Source: a virus. Taken from it: 43,195 bases of DNA. The position numbers were made by a program, and so were the translations under genes. Below the pieces are notes generated by a model. It was not told where the DNA came from and did not search any database. It saw nothing but the letters and a program-made list of their open reading frames with translations. Shown here piece by piece: positions 6,788 through 15,343 of this stretch; the stretch's first letter is position 1, and each line of letters starts with the position of its first letter. Location of the stretch: positions 1 through 43,195 of IMG/VR virus record IMGVR_UViG_3300044639_000555; one strand, written 5' to 3'.

Positions 6788-7061
6788 CAACCGTATCACC
6801 CAATGGTAATGCAAACATCCTTACCATTTCACCACGGATATTAGCGCAATCCTGAGGGCTAATTGCTATGCCCGTAGATTTTAATTTACGTGCATTCTCT
6901 AATTTATTACGGAATTTAGCAAATGCACTGTTTTCTAAAACAGCAAGTACTTCTGCTTCTAATGCTGTGGCTTCATCTATAGTCATCATCATGGCCTCAG
7001 TTGTATTGCTCCCATTAAGTACTGCTACTTTATGGATAAAAGTAAGTGTATTTTCTAACAT
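6774..7061 (-). CDS. Small helical phage protein (95 aa)
   Basis: Starts MLENTLTFIHKVAVLNGSNT, preceded by AAAGGATATAAT. It is mainly helical, with two acidic helices (TIDEATALEAEVLAVLENS and DCANIRGEMVRMF). The second half aligns loosely with the downstream gene at 6599-6787. A GCATAAATATATATAA late-like motif lies just before the leader. Confidence 0.6.
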   Translation of the reverse strand: MLENTLTFIHKVAVLNGSNTTEAMMMTIDEATALEAEVLAVLENSAFAKFRNKLENARKLKSTGIAISPQDCANIRGEMVRMFALPLGDTVDESN

Positions 7062-7084
7062 ATTATATCCTTTGTATGTTATAT

Positions 7085-7094
7085 ATATTTATGC
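7085..7094 (-). promoter_or_regulatory. Late-promoter-like motif before 6774-7061
   Basis: Minus strand GCATAAATAT overlaps the TAA of the upstream gene and ends about 24 nt before the ATG at 7061. It resembles the T4 late core TATAAATA. This is a prediction by similarity only. Confidence 0.4.
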
Positions 7095-7535
7095 TAACAA
7101 AACCTCATCCTCTGTCTTAAAAGGACCTGTATAGTCATATCTTTGGACAAAAATGTACTTTGGACAGAAAATCTTTACATATTCCTCATTTTGTTTGATT
7201 CCGAACCATCCTGCAACATAATAACACTTGCTTTTTGGTGTTTTGGTAAATATATGTAGCTTCCGCTTTACATCATAAAAACTGTTGTAAATCCTATTAC
7301 CACTAGTAGGATAGATAGCAAACGGAGGAACTGATTGCTTTTCTTGCTTACCTACCTTTTCAAACTCAATTTGTTTTGACTTTTCAATTGCTTTGGTACT
7401 ACTGTACTTTTCAACAGTATTATCCATAATTACTTGATATTCACTTCCCTCTTGAATTACATTACCTACTTTTTTGTCACCATCGGTGACTACCCAATAT
7501 TGATTTTTAATAATTGGTTTAGCGACTAGATTCAT
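7089..7535 (-). CDS. Hypothetical protein (148 aa)
   Basis: Starts MNLVAKPIIKNQYWVVTDGD. It is beta-rich and basic, with GDKKVGNVIQEGSEYQVIM followed by EKYSSTKAIEKSKQIEFEK, then a segment rich in Tyr and Phe (RIYNSFYDVKRKLHIF, YYVAGWFGI). No family is recognised. It overlaps the upstream gene by 17 nt. Confidence 0.55.
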   Translation of the reverse strand: MNLVAKPIIKNQYWVVTDGDKKVGNVIQEGSEYQVIMDNTVEKYSSTKAIEKSKQIEFEKVGKQEKQSVPPFAIYPTSGNRIYNSFYDVKRKLHIFTKTPKSKCYYVAGWFGIKQNEEYVKIFCPKYIFVQRYDYTGPFKTEDEVLLA

Positions 7536-8001
7536 TGTTATGTTCCTTTGTTAATTCTGCTACAAACAAAAAATGTTCGTAGGCTTTTCTAACTGCTGGT
7601 ACAGCTAATAGTTTCTCAGCTTCCACTGACATTGCCTTGACTGCTTCCTCACAGGCCTCTCTAGCACTGGGCCACTGCAATGCATGCCTTTCATTTCCAA
7701 ATGCTTTGTTCAATGCTTTCCAGCAACGCAATTGTTCTTCTGTTAATTTTGTTTCTTTATTGGCAGCACGTATATCACTAGCCTTCATTAATGCCGAACT
7801 AATTGCATCTTCTGCTACACGACCAGCCGCAATCATTGGTGCATATGCAGGGTTTACATTGTACCGTGTGCTTTGCCCACCGGGATAGCATATTACAAGA
7901 TGTGCCCCTGCAGGAAACGCATCCATAAGTGTTCGGTCGTACTCATACACTGGTACGTATCTACGACCTACTTTTTTATAAAAAATTGTTTTCTCGCTCA
8001 T
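7519..8001 (-). CDS. Conserved hypothetical phage protein (160 aa)
   Basis: The N-terminus KKVGRRYVPVYEYDRTLMDA and the block GAHLVICYPGGQSTRYNV are followed by a helical region (EEQLRCWKALNKAFGNERHA). I recall relatives with this YxPGGxSxRY block in unrelated phages, with no assigned role. Its ATG overlaps the exonuclease TGA as ATGA, so it is translationally coupled to a DNA-metabolism gene. Confidence 0.65.
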   Translation of the reverse strand: MSEKTIFYKKVGRRYVPVYEYDRTLMDAFPAGAHLVICYPGGQSTRYNVNPAYAPMIAAGRVAEDAISSALMKASDIRAANKETKLTEEQLRCWKALNKAFGNERHALQWPSAREACEEAVKAMSVEAEKLLAVPAVRKAYEHFLFVAELTKEHNNESSR

Positions 8002-9008
8002 TTTGCTACCAAATTACCCTCGTATGGTTGATTCAACCAACGTGCATAGGTTTCAGCATTTTCTGAAAGTTTTATAAGTTCATACTTACCGCAGAACTTG
8101 AGAAAGTGTGCGCCCACTTGCGGAGTCATAGTTGTACGAACACCATTGCGAATACAATCGTCAACTGCTTGTTTAATATCATCGGGTTGTGCAGACAGAT
8201 CAATCAAGGTACGATTCCGTTCATAATCATCTCTAACACGATGCTCAACATTGTCATGGTCCAGCCAGCGGGTCAACATCATCGTGTTCCACGAAAATCC
8301 TTGCTTATGTCTATCAGCATACGCTTCCATGAGCCCTACTTTATTTTTGCTACCCTTTTCACGCACACCTGGATATGCTGAAAAAATATTGTCACTACTA
8401 TCACCCCGCATACATTTCAGGAATAATAAGTATTGCGGATCACCTAACAATTTAGGTTGTTTAGTTTTCTTATCTAGAACCGGCTTACCTGAATCTTTTA
8501 AATATCCGCCGAGTGTTACAAGTTCATTTGCAACACCCGAATATCTTGAAACTTTTTCGGTAATTAATTGATCAAAATCTGTATCTGTCGAAATTATATA
8601 GTGTGTATCTTCTGGATGCAGATGGATGAAGCGGGCAATCAAATCGTCAGCTTCTGCTTGTGGATACCTTAGCACGGACACATTAGTTTTTTCCTTGAAA
8701 AATGTTGTCAGAGATTCATACGTGCTCCAAAACATGGCTGATTCTTCAGCCTCAGCCTCAGTAACTGATTGTGCATCAACTACACGATTCTTTTTGTAAG
8801 GTGCATACAAATTTTTTCGAAACGATCTACCTTCTAAGCAGACCACAACGTGATCGATTCCGTATTTGCGGACAGCTTGATTGACACTGGTTAGTGTAAT
8901 GTGTAAGGCTTGTGCAACCTTTTCTTCTGAAGTAGTGCCACGTGATGCAACGTGTCTAGCACGGAAGAAGGTATTTGCGGTGTCGATGAGGGCGTAACGT
9001 TTTGTCAT
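7998..9008 (-). CDS. 5'-3' exonuclease, FEN/RNase H family
   Basis: This 336-residue protein would remove RNA primers or degrade 5' ends, like T4 RNase H or the T5/T7 exonucleases. The metal-binding acidic residues appear in order: ALIDTANTFF near the start, VVVCLEGRSFRK, AEADDLIARF, ISTDTDFDQL and RGDSSDNIFSAYPGV (the helix-hairpin-helix entry). The full FEN core is present, so the ATG at 9008 must be correct. There is no Shine-Dalgarno before it, and the -10 box of the promoter at 9015-9043 ends only six bases upstream. A leaderless message is therefore predicted. It is coupled to the downstream gene by ATGA. Confidence 0.93.
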   Translation of the reverse strand: MTKRYALIDTANTFFRARHVASRGTTSEEKVAQALHITLTSVNQAVRKYGIDHVVVCLEGRSFRKNLYAPYKKNRVVDAQSVTEAEAEESAMFWSTYESLTTFFKEKTNVSVLRYPQAEADDLIARFIHLHPEDTHYIISTDTDFDQLITEKVSRYSGVANELVTLGGYLKDSGKPVLDKKTKQPKLLGDPQYLLFLKCMRGDSSDNIFSAYPGVREKGSKNKVGLMEAYADRHKQGFSWNTMMLTRWLDHDNVEHRVRDDYERNRTLIDLSAQPDDIKQAVDDCIRNGVRTTMTPQVGAHFLKFCGKYELIKLSENAETYARWLNQPYEGNLVAK

Positions 9009-9014
9009 GTGTGT

Positions 9015-9043
9015 ATTATATGCTACTATTTAGATTTTGTCAA
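9015..9043 (-). promoter_or_regulatory. Sigma-70-type promoter, leaderless exonuclease message
   Basis: Minus strand TTGACA (9043-9038), 17-nt spacer, TATAAT (9020-9015). The -35 box lies in the last codons of the helicase gene. The transcription start expected 6-7 nt after the -10 box coincides with the A of the exonuclease ATG at 9008. Confidence 0.85.
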
Positions 9044-10838
9044 CAATAGGCTGCCCATTTACATATCTAGTCAAGTAGTCTTTGTGTAAAAAAGTTTTAA
9101 TACGATGTACGTTAGAACAAACCCCAACTCTATTTTCTACTGAGTTATTGTTGCGGTTACTATCTTTATGCTCACCGTCAATCATGTTACATTGTCCAGT
9201 TAAAAATGTCTCAAACTCTACATCACCGTAATTTTGACAATAAACTGCATAATGATTCATTAAACAATTAGGTAATCCATTTGTTCCAGTAGGACACCCT
9301 GTACAATACTCAGATTTAATATAGTCATCAAATTTGCGATTAGTACGAATACTACTTCCAAATTGCTCAGTCTTGTAATAACCTGTTTTCAAGTTATCCA
9401 AGAAATAACCAAGTCCTTTCTCAACAGTCCACTTACCGTCACTGTATGCCTTGACAACTTTTTCAGATAACAATGTACTTTCGGTCAATACAATACACAC
9501 AGCACTACTCATATAAACATAAAGCAAACACAAGAAATACTTTTGTTGATAATCAATAGGCAGACCGTAAATGTAGTTACGTGCATCTTCGTGATTACGG
9601 AAGTATGGCAAACGACTTGTACGTGCATAGAATTGAACCCAATTATTCTCAACTAATTGTTGACTAGGGTTACGAACAACACCTGAGACTGCCAAGCGAG
9701 GCAAGTTAGCACCCATTAAGAATTTGTTGAGAACAACAAACATAGTTGGACGATTTTCTTTTTCTGGACTGTTAGCCTTTTTAATAGCATCAAGTGTATT
9801 CTTGGTGTATACACCGTCATACTCTAGTGTATCAATCAAATCAACTAAGTCCCAATCTTCTGCTGTACAATCATTACGAACTGTAGTTTCCAAGTTATCC
9901 CAAGTCTTTGCTCGGTCCTCTTTGGCGTTAACTGCACCTACACGAATGGCAACTGCTGGCATCATCTTGCGAATAGGACTGTTTGAAGTAACTAGGTCCC
10001 ATGTTTCTTGTGTGATTGCATTTTGCAAATCTTTAATCACGCCTACGTGATTCTTATACCAAGAAAAAATAGTACTATAACTGTTGTCTAATGTTGATGG
10101 CAAGAAATGCACAAACGGCATCTTCAATGGGTCAACCTGCATCACTGGTAATCGATAGTACGTCATGCCACCATGATAGGTCACACCTGTTTGGCTGACA
10201 GTTGGTGTAGCGGTAAACTGAATCACCAACGAACCATCTTTACGCATTGCTTCAAGATTTTTGAATGTTGTCAGCTTTGCTTGATTGTTCTTCGCACCAG
10301 TAGAAATCTTCATGTCATCAGGATGAGGTACACCGGTTGCATAATGTGCTTCGTCATTAATGATACAATCAAACTTGATATTTAAATTTTTGTAAATCTT
10401 ATTGTGATTTTTGTTAAACCACGCATTAGTGACAACCAAAACGTTAACATCGCCTTTAAGGCTTTTCTTGCCATTTGTTACATCTAACAAATCTTTTTCT
10501 TCATAGACACAAACAGTAAGACCGTCGATAGTTTTATAGTCTAAGTTTTCTAACGTTTCCCAAATGTCATCACGCACCTCGCGAGGTGGTGCAATAATTA
10601 GATAGTTACGTAATGGCTTGACACCTGAAATTTGTAAACGAACAAGACTAGGAATCAAATAGTTACTAATCACAAAAGTCTTGCCTGCATTTGTGTTTGC
10701 AACATTCAACAGCATGTGAGGGTTGCCTGTAGTAAGCATCAACTCAGCATAATTCAAAATATTATCATGTAGAAATTCACGTTGGTCTTTATCCATCGGA
10801 TATTTACAAGTGAATTCGCGGTTAGTTTTCATAAGCAT
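9030..10838 (-). CDS. DEAH-box helicase with HNH-like C-terminal domain
   Basis: This 602-residue protein carries superfamily 2 helicase motifs: Walker A-like NTNAGKTF (residues about 49-55), motif II DEAH (162-165), motif III FTATPT (208-213), and motif V/VI-like FLMGANLPRL and QFYARTSR. The last 90 residues are different. They contain CTGC (512-515), further cysteines near 525 and 534, and a segment CNMIDGEHKDSNRNNN followed by VCSNVHRIKT that looks like an HNH nuclease zinc knuckle (DGxxxNNxxxNxxxxCxNxHxxKT). Such helicases unwind or remodel replication and recombination intermediates. A helicase-nuclease fusion is inferred. The start could also be the second ATG two codons on. Confidence 0.85.
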   Translation of the reverse strand: MLMKTNREFTCKYPMDKDQREFLHDNILNYAELMLTTGNPHMLLNVANTNAGKTFVISNYLIPSLVRLQISGVKPLRNYLIIAPPREVRDDIWETLENLDYKTIDGLTVCVYEEKDLLDVTNGKKSLKGDVNVLVVTNAWFNKNHNKIYKNLNIKFDCIINDEAHYATGVPHPDDMKISTGAKNNQAKLTTFKNLEAMRKDGSLVIQFTATPTVSQTGVTYHGGMTYYRLPVMQVDPLKMPFVHFLPSTLDNSYSTIFSWYKNHVGVIKDLQNAITQETWDLVTSNSPIRKMMPAVAIRVGAVNAKEDRAKTWDNLETTVRNDCTAEDWDLVDLIDTLEYDGVYTKNTLDAIKKANSPEKENRPTMFVVLNKFLMGANLPRLAVSGVVRNPSQQLVENNWVQFYARTSRLPYFRNHEDARNYIYGLPIDYQQKYFLCLLYVYMSSAVCIVLTESTLLSEKVVKAYSDGKWTVEKGLGYFLDNLKTGYYKTEQFGSSIRTNRKFDDYIKSEYCTGCPTGTNGLPNCLMNHYAVYCQNYGDVEFETFLTGQCNMIDGEHKDSNRNNNSVENRVGVCSNVHRIKTFLHKDYLTRYVNGQPIVDKI

Positions 10839-10871
10839 ATTGGCTCTTACTTAGTAGTCAAAGAAGTACGT

Positions 10872-10900
10872 AGTATACACGACTATGGATATATTGTCAA
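10872..10900 (-). promoter_or_regulatory. Sigma-70-type promoter for the helicase gene
   Basis: Minus strand TTGACA (10900-10895), 17-nt spacer, TATACT (10877-10872). Leader of about 30 nt to the helicase ATG. The spacer begins ATATATCC. Confidence 0.85.
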
Positions 10901-10925
10901 CCTTTTTAAAAAGAATACTTTTATA

Positions 10926-11432
10926 TTAAGATGCAATAACTTCGTCCCATGAACATTGATACTTGTCCCACCATCTACCGGTTGGTTGAAAAGTACTGAA
11001 CGTAATTTTTATATTTTGTCCTTTTACTTTAGAATGTGCCTTGTATGGTATTTTCATAAAAAATAATTTATGATATTTGTCACCTCGATAACACAAACAA
11101 ACTCGCAATGTTCCTATTTTGTTTTCAATTCCAATAGTAGCTTGTCGTTGGTCGGCTTTCTGATATCGACCAGCAAGTGCAAATTTAGCATCAGTTCCAT
11201 CTTTGAAGTCCATACCTTTTTGATTGCGTTTTTCGCAAATCATTGTATGTGACATGTGTTTAGCTAACACCTGTTCCCAAAAATAACCGGAACTGTTTTG
11301 GTCTTCAAATAGTTTCTTCATTTCATGTTCCTGTATTACAGGGATCTGATATAAATCATTCACTAATTCATGTAAAAATTTAGGATTGAATTTTGATTTT
11401 ACATCATCTGAAAAAAAATCAAGTTGTTCCAT
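10926..11432 (-). CDS. Possible PD-(D/E)XK-type nuclease
   Basis: This is a 168-residue protein. The segment KGMDFKDGTDAKFALAG, followed by IGIENKIGTLRV and a strand-rich LFFMKIPY, has the spacing of a PD-(D/E)XK nuclease core (acid, then E-x-K). The order of secondary structure, helix then three strands then helix, also fits. This is a motif-level inference only. A plain DNA-binding protein is the alternative. Its ATG overlaps the upstream stop by one base, and it ends just before the helicase promoter. Confidence 0.5.
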   Translation of the reverse strand: MEQLDFFSDDVKSKFNPKFLHELVNDLYQIPVIQEHEMKKLFEDQNSSGYFWEQVLAKHMSHTMICEKRNQKGMDFKDGTDAKFALAGRYQKADQRQATIGIENKIGTLRVCLCYRGDKYHKLFFMKIPYKAHSKVKGQNIKITFSTFQPTGRWWDKYQCSWDEVIAS

Positions 11433-11893
11433 TAACTTACTTCCGTTCGCCCGTTACCCAAATCACGTTTCTGAACTGGTCTAACATCACGGTTCAAGGG
11501 ATCTGCAACTACCTGCTCGTATACTTCTAAAGCAATATTCCTACAAATTTGACTAAACCAGCGATTGACCAAATCAATATCAGTATCAGAATCTTTGTAT
11601 TTGTAACCAGCACGAACCAAATTCAAAATGAACTTATCGTTCCAGTCTAATTCAAATGCACCACTGTTGATATCATTAGGATCAATATCCATGCTCAGTA
11701 TGTTGATGTAAGGTTCCCCTGCTTGTGTAGCTTTTTCTTTAGCAGACAATTCTTGTACTGGCTTCTTTACCTTAGGTTTGCGAGGTTTCTTTACCTTAGG
11801 TATTTTTGGAGTTGTCGTTGGCTCAGGTAAAGCCTGATCAGGCTCTACTACCTGTTCTACTGGCTTCTTTTTAAATCTATCAAATATACCCAT
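11432..11893 (-). CDS. Conserved T4-like phage protein, Lys/Pro-rich linker
   Basis: This 153-residue protein starts MGIFDRFKKKPVEQVVEPDQ. A Lys/Pro-rich linker (KIPKVKKPRKPKVKKPV) precedes a conserved-looking block GEPYINILSMDIDPNDINSG, then ELDWNDKFI and a helical C-terminus. I recall this block from a hypothetical protein conserved among T4-like cyanophages. The role is unknown. The start was chosen over a longer frame that would run deep into uvdE. The overlap with uvdE is 14 nt. Confidence 0.72.
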   Translation of the reverse strand: MGIFDRFKKKPVEQVVEPDQALPEPTTTPKIPKVKKPRKPKVKKPVQELSAKEKATQAGEPYINILSMDIDPNDINSGAFELDWNDKFILNLVRAGYKYKDSDTDIDLVNRWFSQICRNIALEVYEQVVADPLNRDVRPVQKRDLGNGRTEVS

Positions 11894-12905
11894 TTTCTTT
11901 TGCTTTCTCGTATAATTTAAAGCTGGCAAGATTCTTTGCCTTCGATTCGCACATTATATCAAAGTTATCTAAGAATGTCAATGCCCAATCGTTTACTGCG
12001 TCATTCCAATAGAAGTCACTATGGGCACGTAGTTTTTGTTTATTATGTCCACTCTCTATCAACGGAATAAGAGCGGGGCGACATGATCTGGAATGGCCTG
12101 TAAGTACATCATCACGACTGACGGAATAATGCATAGTAGGCCGATTCCCCCTCCAACTATCAATGACCATTTTAACGCGGTCATCGTTCGGGTCAATATA
12201 TTCTCCACTGTTAACCCAGTGATGATGGATGTCCAATACGATTGGAACCAAATCTGCAATTTCAAGAACTGTGTGTAAACCATGTGTAATTTCCTCGTTT
12301 TCGATTGTAAGTGTGTTTCTCGCTTCCGGCGAGAGTCTCTCATAGGCTTTTCTGATACCATCGGGCCCAGCACGACCAGAGATATGTACATTGATTTTAA
12401 TGTCTTGAAATTTCTGACCATATCCCATCCAGCGAGCCATGTCACAATGATATTCAAATTCTTCTATACTCTTATTTACTACTTCTGGACGATCACTTGC
12501 TAATACTACAAATTGATCTGGGTGAAAACTTAGTCGGACATTGTTCTCTCTAGCAGTCTTGCCCAATGGGGCAAACCAATGTTGAAGTTGATTTTGAACA
12601 TCAGTTGATTTCCAGAACTCAGTGTAATTTTCATGTGTGTAGAAACTTAGCATGTCACTAGTGACACGTAACATACGTAATGGTTCGGGTAGACTTGCTA
12701 CCTTTTTAATCAACGCATGAGTATTAAGAATGTTTTTCTTAGCAACATCGATAATCTTTTCTTCCACAAGATTACGCTTGTTGCGATTGGCCCATGCCAT
12801 AGTAGTACCACCAGTGTTAAGTCCTTCAACACTAGCAATCTCACCCTTCTTGTTGATTTCGGCGAATTTACACGCAAAGCCGATGCGTTTAGTAGGAGTA
12901 GTCAT
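11880..12905 (-). CDS. UV-damage endonuclease (UvdE/UVDE)
   Basis: This 341-residue TIM-barrel nuclease would nick DNA 5' to UV photoproducts and begin excision repair. Family marks are visible: RIGFACKF at the N-terminus, RLSFHPDQFVVL, NVHISGR, TIENEE and VLDIHHHW, which supply the metal-binding His, Glu and Asp residues. A phage copy would protect genomes in sunlit water. The start MTTPTKRIGF fits the family. A longer frame adds 12 residues not typical of it. There is no Shine-Dalgarno, and the -10 box at 12913-12918 ends seven bases before the ATG, so leaderless translation is predicted. Confidence 0.93.
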   Translation of the reverse strand: MTTPTKRIGFACKFAEINKKGEIASVEGLNTGGTTMAWANRNKRNLVEEKIIDVAKKNILNTHALIKKVASLPEPLRMLRVTSDMLSFYTHENYTEFWKSTDVQNQLQHWFAPLGKTARENNVRLSFHPDQFVVLASDRPEVVNKSIEEFEYHCDMARWMGYGQKFQDIKINVHISGRAGPDGIRKAYERLSPEARNTLTIENEEITHGLHTVLEIADLVPIVLDIHHHWVNSGEYIDPNDDRVKMVIDSWRGNRPTMHYSVSRDDVLTGHSRSCRPALIPLIESGHNKQKLRAHSDFYWNDAVNDWALTFLDNFDIMCESKAKNLASFKLYEKAKENGYI

Positions 12906-12912
12906 GTTTGAG

Positions 12913-12941
12913 AGTATATCAGACAATTGATTATTTGTCAA
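12913..12941 (-). promoter_or_regulatory. Sigma-70-type promoter, leaderless uvdE message
   Basis: Minus strand TTGACA (12941-12936), 17-nt spacer, TATACT (12918-12913). The -35 box lies in the 3' end of the epimerase gene. The predicted start of transcription falls at or within one base of the uvdE ATG. Confidence 0.84.
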
Positions 12942-13764
12942 CTTTCAGTAAATCCTCTAAATTATATATCTTTTTCATATAGGAACTAGGGTTGCCCAAA
13001 ACGCTTACGGGTAAATCACCCTGTCTACGTGGTCCTATTTTAGTCAACAAGTCAATATTTTGGATATTATTGACTTGTCTAAACATAGACACTATTTCAC
13101 CAACTGTATGTCCTACTCCATGTCCTAAGCATTCCATACTGTTAGCAGGTTTTTCAATCGCTAGTTTCAATGCTTCGCATATTTCCATAACATGAACATA
13201 GTCACGCACACAAGTACCATCTTTGGTATCATAGTCGTTACCAAATATAGTAAATTCTTTAGTACGCATAGCACGAATCAAATTGTAAAACAGTCCATCT
13301 GGATTTGTAGGTTCTACTACTGTACTCCCGATCACATTGTAGAATCTAAAAATAGTGTAGGGTACATTATTTTTTGTACAGTATTCACGTATACAATCTT
13401 CGGCTGCTTTCTTACTGGTGCCATATGCACTTTGACAATACTCTGCGGCACCAGTACTTGCAAATATAAAATTCTTTGTTTTGATTCCATTTAATACATT
13501 GAGAGTTCCTGTTAGATTGGTCATATAATAGTTACTAGGCATCTTCTCACTCTCACCCACATTTACTAATGCAGCCAAATGTATTACTGTATCATACTCT
13601 CCTTGAAGGTAATGCATAGTTCTGATATCACAATTAATAAAATGTTTAATATCTACTCTGGGGTTCATTGTGTCTAACCCATATAACTCATAAGTATCCT
13701 CTAACAATTTAGTTAGATGACTACCAATGTAGCCTGAGTTACCTGTGATTAAAATTTTCTTCAT
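12931..13764 (-). CDS. NAD-dependent sugar epimerase (GalE-like)
   Basis: This 277-residue protein is a short-chain dehydrogenase-type nucleotide-sugar epimerase. The NAD-binding GNSGYIGSHL is at residues 8-17, VIHLAALVNVGES follows, and the catalytic YGTSKKAAED (Tyr-x3-Lys) is present. RDYVHVMEICEAL near the C-terminus is the GalE-type substrate segment. It is shorter than the roughly 340 residues of GalE, so the substrate is uncertain. UDP-glucose/galactose is the family default. It is coupled by ATGA to the glycosyltransferase upstream, so the two likely make or attach a sugar together. Confidence 0.88.
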   Translation of the reverse strand: MKKILITGNSGYIGSHLTKLLEDTYELYGLDTMNPRVDIKHFINCDIRTMHYLQGEYDTVIHLAALVNVGESEKMPSNYYMTNLTGTLNVLNGIKTKNFIFASTGAAEYCQSAYGTSKKAAEDCIREYCTKNNVPYTIFRFYNVIGSTVVEPTNPDGLFYNLIRAMRTKEFTIFGNDYDTKDGTCVRDYVHVMEICEALKLAIEKPANSMECLGHGVGHTVGEIVSMFRQVNNIQNIDLLTKIGPRRQGDLPVSVLGNPSSYMKKIYNLEDLLKVDK

Positions 13765-15110
13765 ATAAATTCAAATAGACTTACGCCTACTTCCTCTTCT
13801 TTTGGTTTAAAACTTGGGTCTTTACTTAGATAAGAATTATCATCAGTATACCATACATTGATAAATTTGTACCTGTTTGCTAATACTGATTCAAAATCTT
13901 CACGTGCCAAGTGACTACGTTTTAACTCTTTGATGTAATCGCTATACTTAACAGTTTCGTATGTGTTAATTTTTGCGGCATTTGTGTTACTACGCTTACC
14001 ATTAAATTTATCTAAGAAATTGATCCATTGTTCTGCCACATCGTTATCTAATTTTTGTATATAAGCCATTGCATCTTTATGTTGCATAGTGCCATATAAT
14101 TCTTTAATTTTTGTAGCGGCATCTTTGATGTTAACTTTGTGGAAGAAACGACTATCAAAGTTATCTGACCAATCTTGTGTATCTAACACAACACATGGCA
14201 TGTGACTCACACATTCTAAGAATGCAAATGGATAGTTCTCTCGTAAACTTGGCATAAAAAATACACTAGAACTTCCTATAAACTCTACCTTTTCTTCACC
14301 TGTAATTCCTGCTTTGATTTCATAATCAGTAATTCCTGCGTCACTAAATGCTTTTTCAAATTTCTTAGCACCATTACTGTTAGTCATTACCTTACATGGT
14401 AATTTACATTCTTTCATTACACGAATATATGCTTCGGGATTCTTACCTTCTTCCCATCTACCGATAAACAATACTCCATTACCTGTGATAGGTACTTCTT
14501 CAAGTAAACCACGCTCACTCATTGGCATGGGCAATTGAACACAATTAGTTGCACCATGTTTAGTTAACTCGTTGATGTTCTTTTGACTTTGCGTACCGAT
14601 AATGATATCAGTAAACTCCATATGCTTATTATAGAAGTTATGATAACTATCCAAGAACACATCACTACCTTGGCTTTCACGGAAAATCATGCTATGTAAA
14701 TGCGTATAGAATACAACAGGAATATACTTGTTAACAGTCATAGCATACGCCGCAGTCATTGCTTCCTGCGTATTACACACAATCATATCATAGATATTTG
14801 TTTCAAATGCCTTTAACAATGATTTGCGAAAGTTTATAATCTTCTCAAAGTTGATTGTATCACTAAATGCAAATGTACCTGTATGGTCTGTATACTTAAG
14901 CGGATCAGTTGGGTAAATAATATTTGCACCTAACCCACTAATTAAATCGCTAAATAAATTAGTAGGTGCTTTGTCTAAGATGATATCAACTTTCCAATTG
15001 ATACGCCCGCACATCTCAGTGAAGCCTTTAGCAAATGAGCCAATGCCACCATGTGGGATAAAGTGTTGGTCGCTAATTAAAAATGCAATTCGTTTATTAT
15101 ATAATTTCAT
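13761..15110 (-). CDS. Glycosyltransferase, GT-B fold (GT4-like)
   Basis: This 449-residue protein opens with a Rossmann segment and a glycine-rich acceptor loop (DQHFIPHGGIGSFAKGF). The C-terminal half has the GT4 pattern: GVLFIGRWEEGKNPEAYI and later FFMPSLRENYPFAFLECV, the E-x7-E donor-binding region. It would move a sugar from a nucleotide donor to an unknown acceptor (phage DNA, virion glycan or host envelope). ATG at 15110 with GGAAAC upstream is preferred over a TTG five codons earlier. It pairs with the downstream epimerase. Confidence 0.87.
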   Translation of the reverse strand: MKLYNKRIAFLISDQHFIPHGGIGSFAKGFTEMCGRINWKVDIILDKAPTNLFSDLISGLGANIIYPTDPLKYTDHTGTFAFSDTINFEKIINFRKSLLKAFETNIYDMIVCNTQEAMTAAYAMTVNKYIPVVFYTHLHSMIFRESQGSDVFLDSYHNFYNKHMEFTDIIIGTQSQKNINELTKHGATNCVQLPMPMSERGLLEEVPITGNGVLFIGRWEEGKNPEAYIRVMKECKLPCKVMTNSNGAKKFEKAFSDAGITDYEIKAGITGEEKVEFIGSSSVFFMPSLRENYPFAFLECVSHMPCVVLDTQDWSDNFDSRFFHKVNIKDAATKIKELYGTMQHKDAMAYIQKLDNDVAEQWINFLDKFNGKRSNTNAAKINTYETVKYSDYIKELKRSHLAREDFESVLANRYKFINVWYTDDNSYLSKDPSFKPKEEEVGVSLFEFI

Positions 15111-15343
15111 TGTTTTAGTTTCCAAATTAAATGTTCATGTTTGTGATGCCAACGATGCTCTATAATTGAATCACCCGGCCCTGTTAATACACTAGTTCCT
15201 CGATAAGCATACTCTAGCCACATTTTTCTACCTGTTATATAGCACTGAGTTGGCCACCACACAAATTTAAATTCCCATCCAACGCAACGGCGATAAAACC
15301 AATCGTCTTTACCTATACTTGGATTTGAATATGTTATACCCAT
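15107..15343 (-). CDS. Hypothetical protein rich in Trp and aromatics (78 aa)
   Basis: Starts MGITYSNPSIGKDDWFYRRC, with its ATG overlapping the upstream TGA (TGATG). It has eight tryptophans in under 80 residues and a His-rich end (IIEHRWHHKHEHLIWK) that could bind metal. No family is recognised. It lies between the DUF2061-like gene and the glycosyltransferase. Confidence 0.6.
   Translation of the reverse strand: MGITYSNPSIGKDDWFYRRCVGWEFKFVWWPTQCYITGRKMWLEYAYRGTSVLTGPGDSIIEHRWHHKHEHLIWKLKQ

Noticed and set aside
12059-12457. Minus-strand frame of 132 codons inside uvdE
   Set aside because: It is a shadow of uvdE, whose motifs are all intact in the chosen frame.
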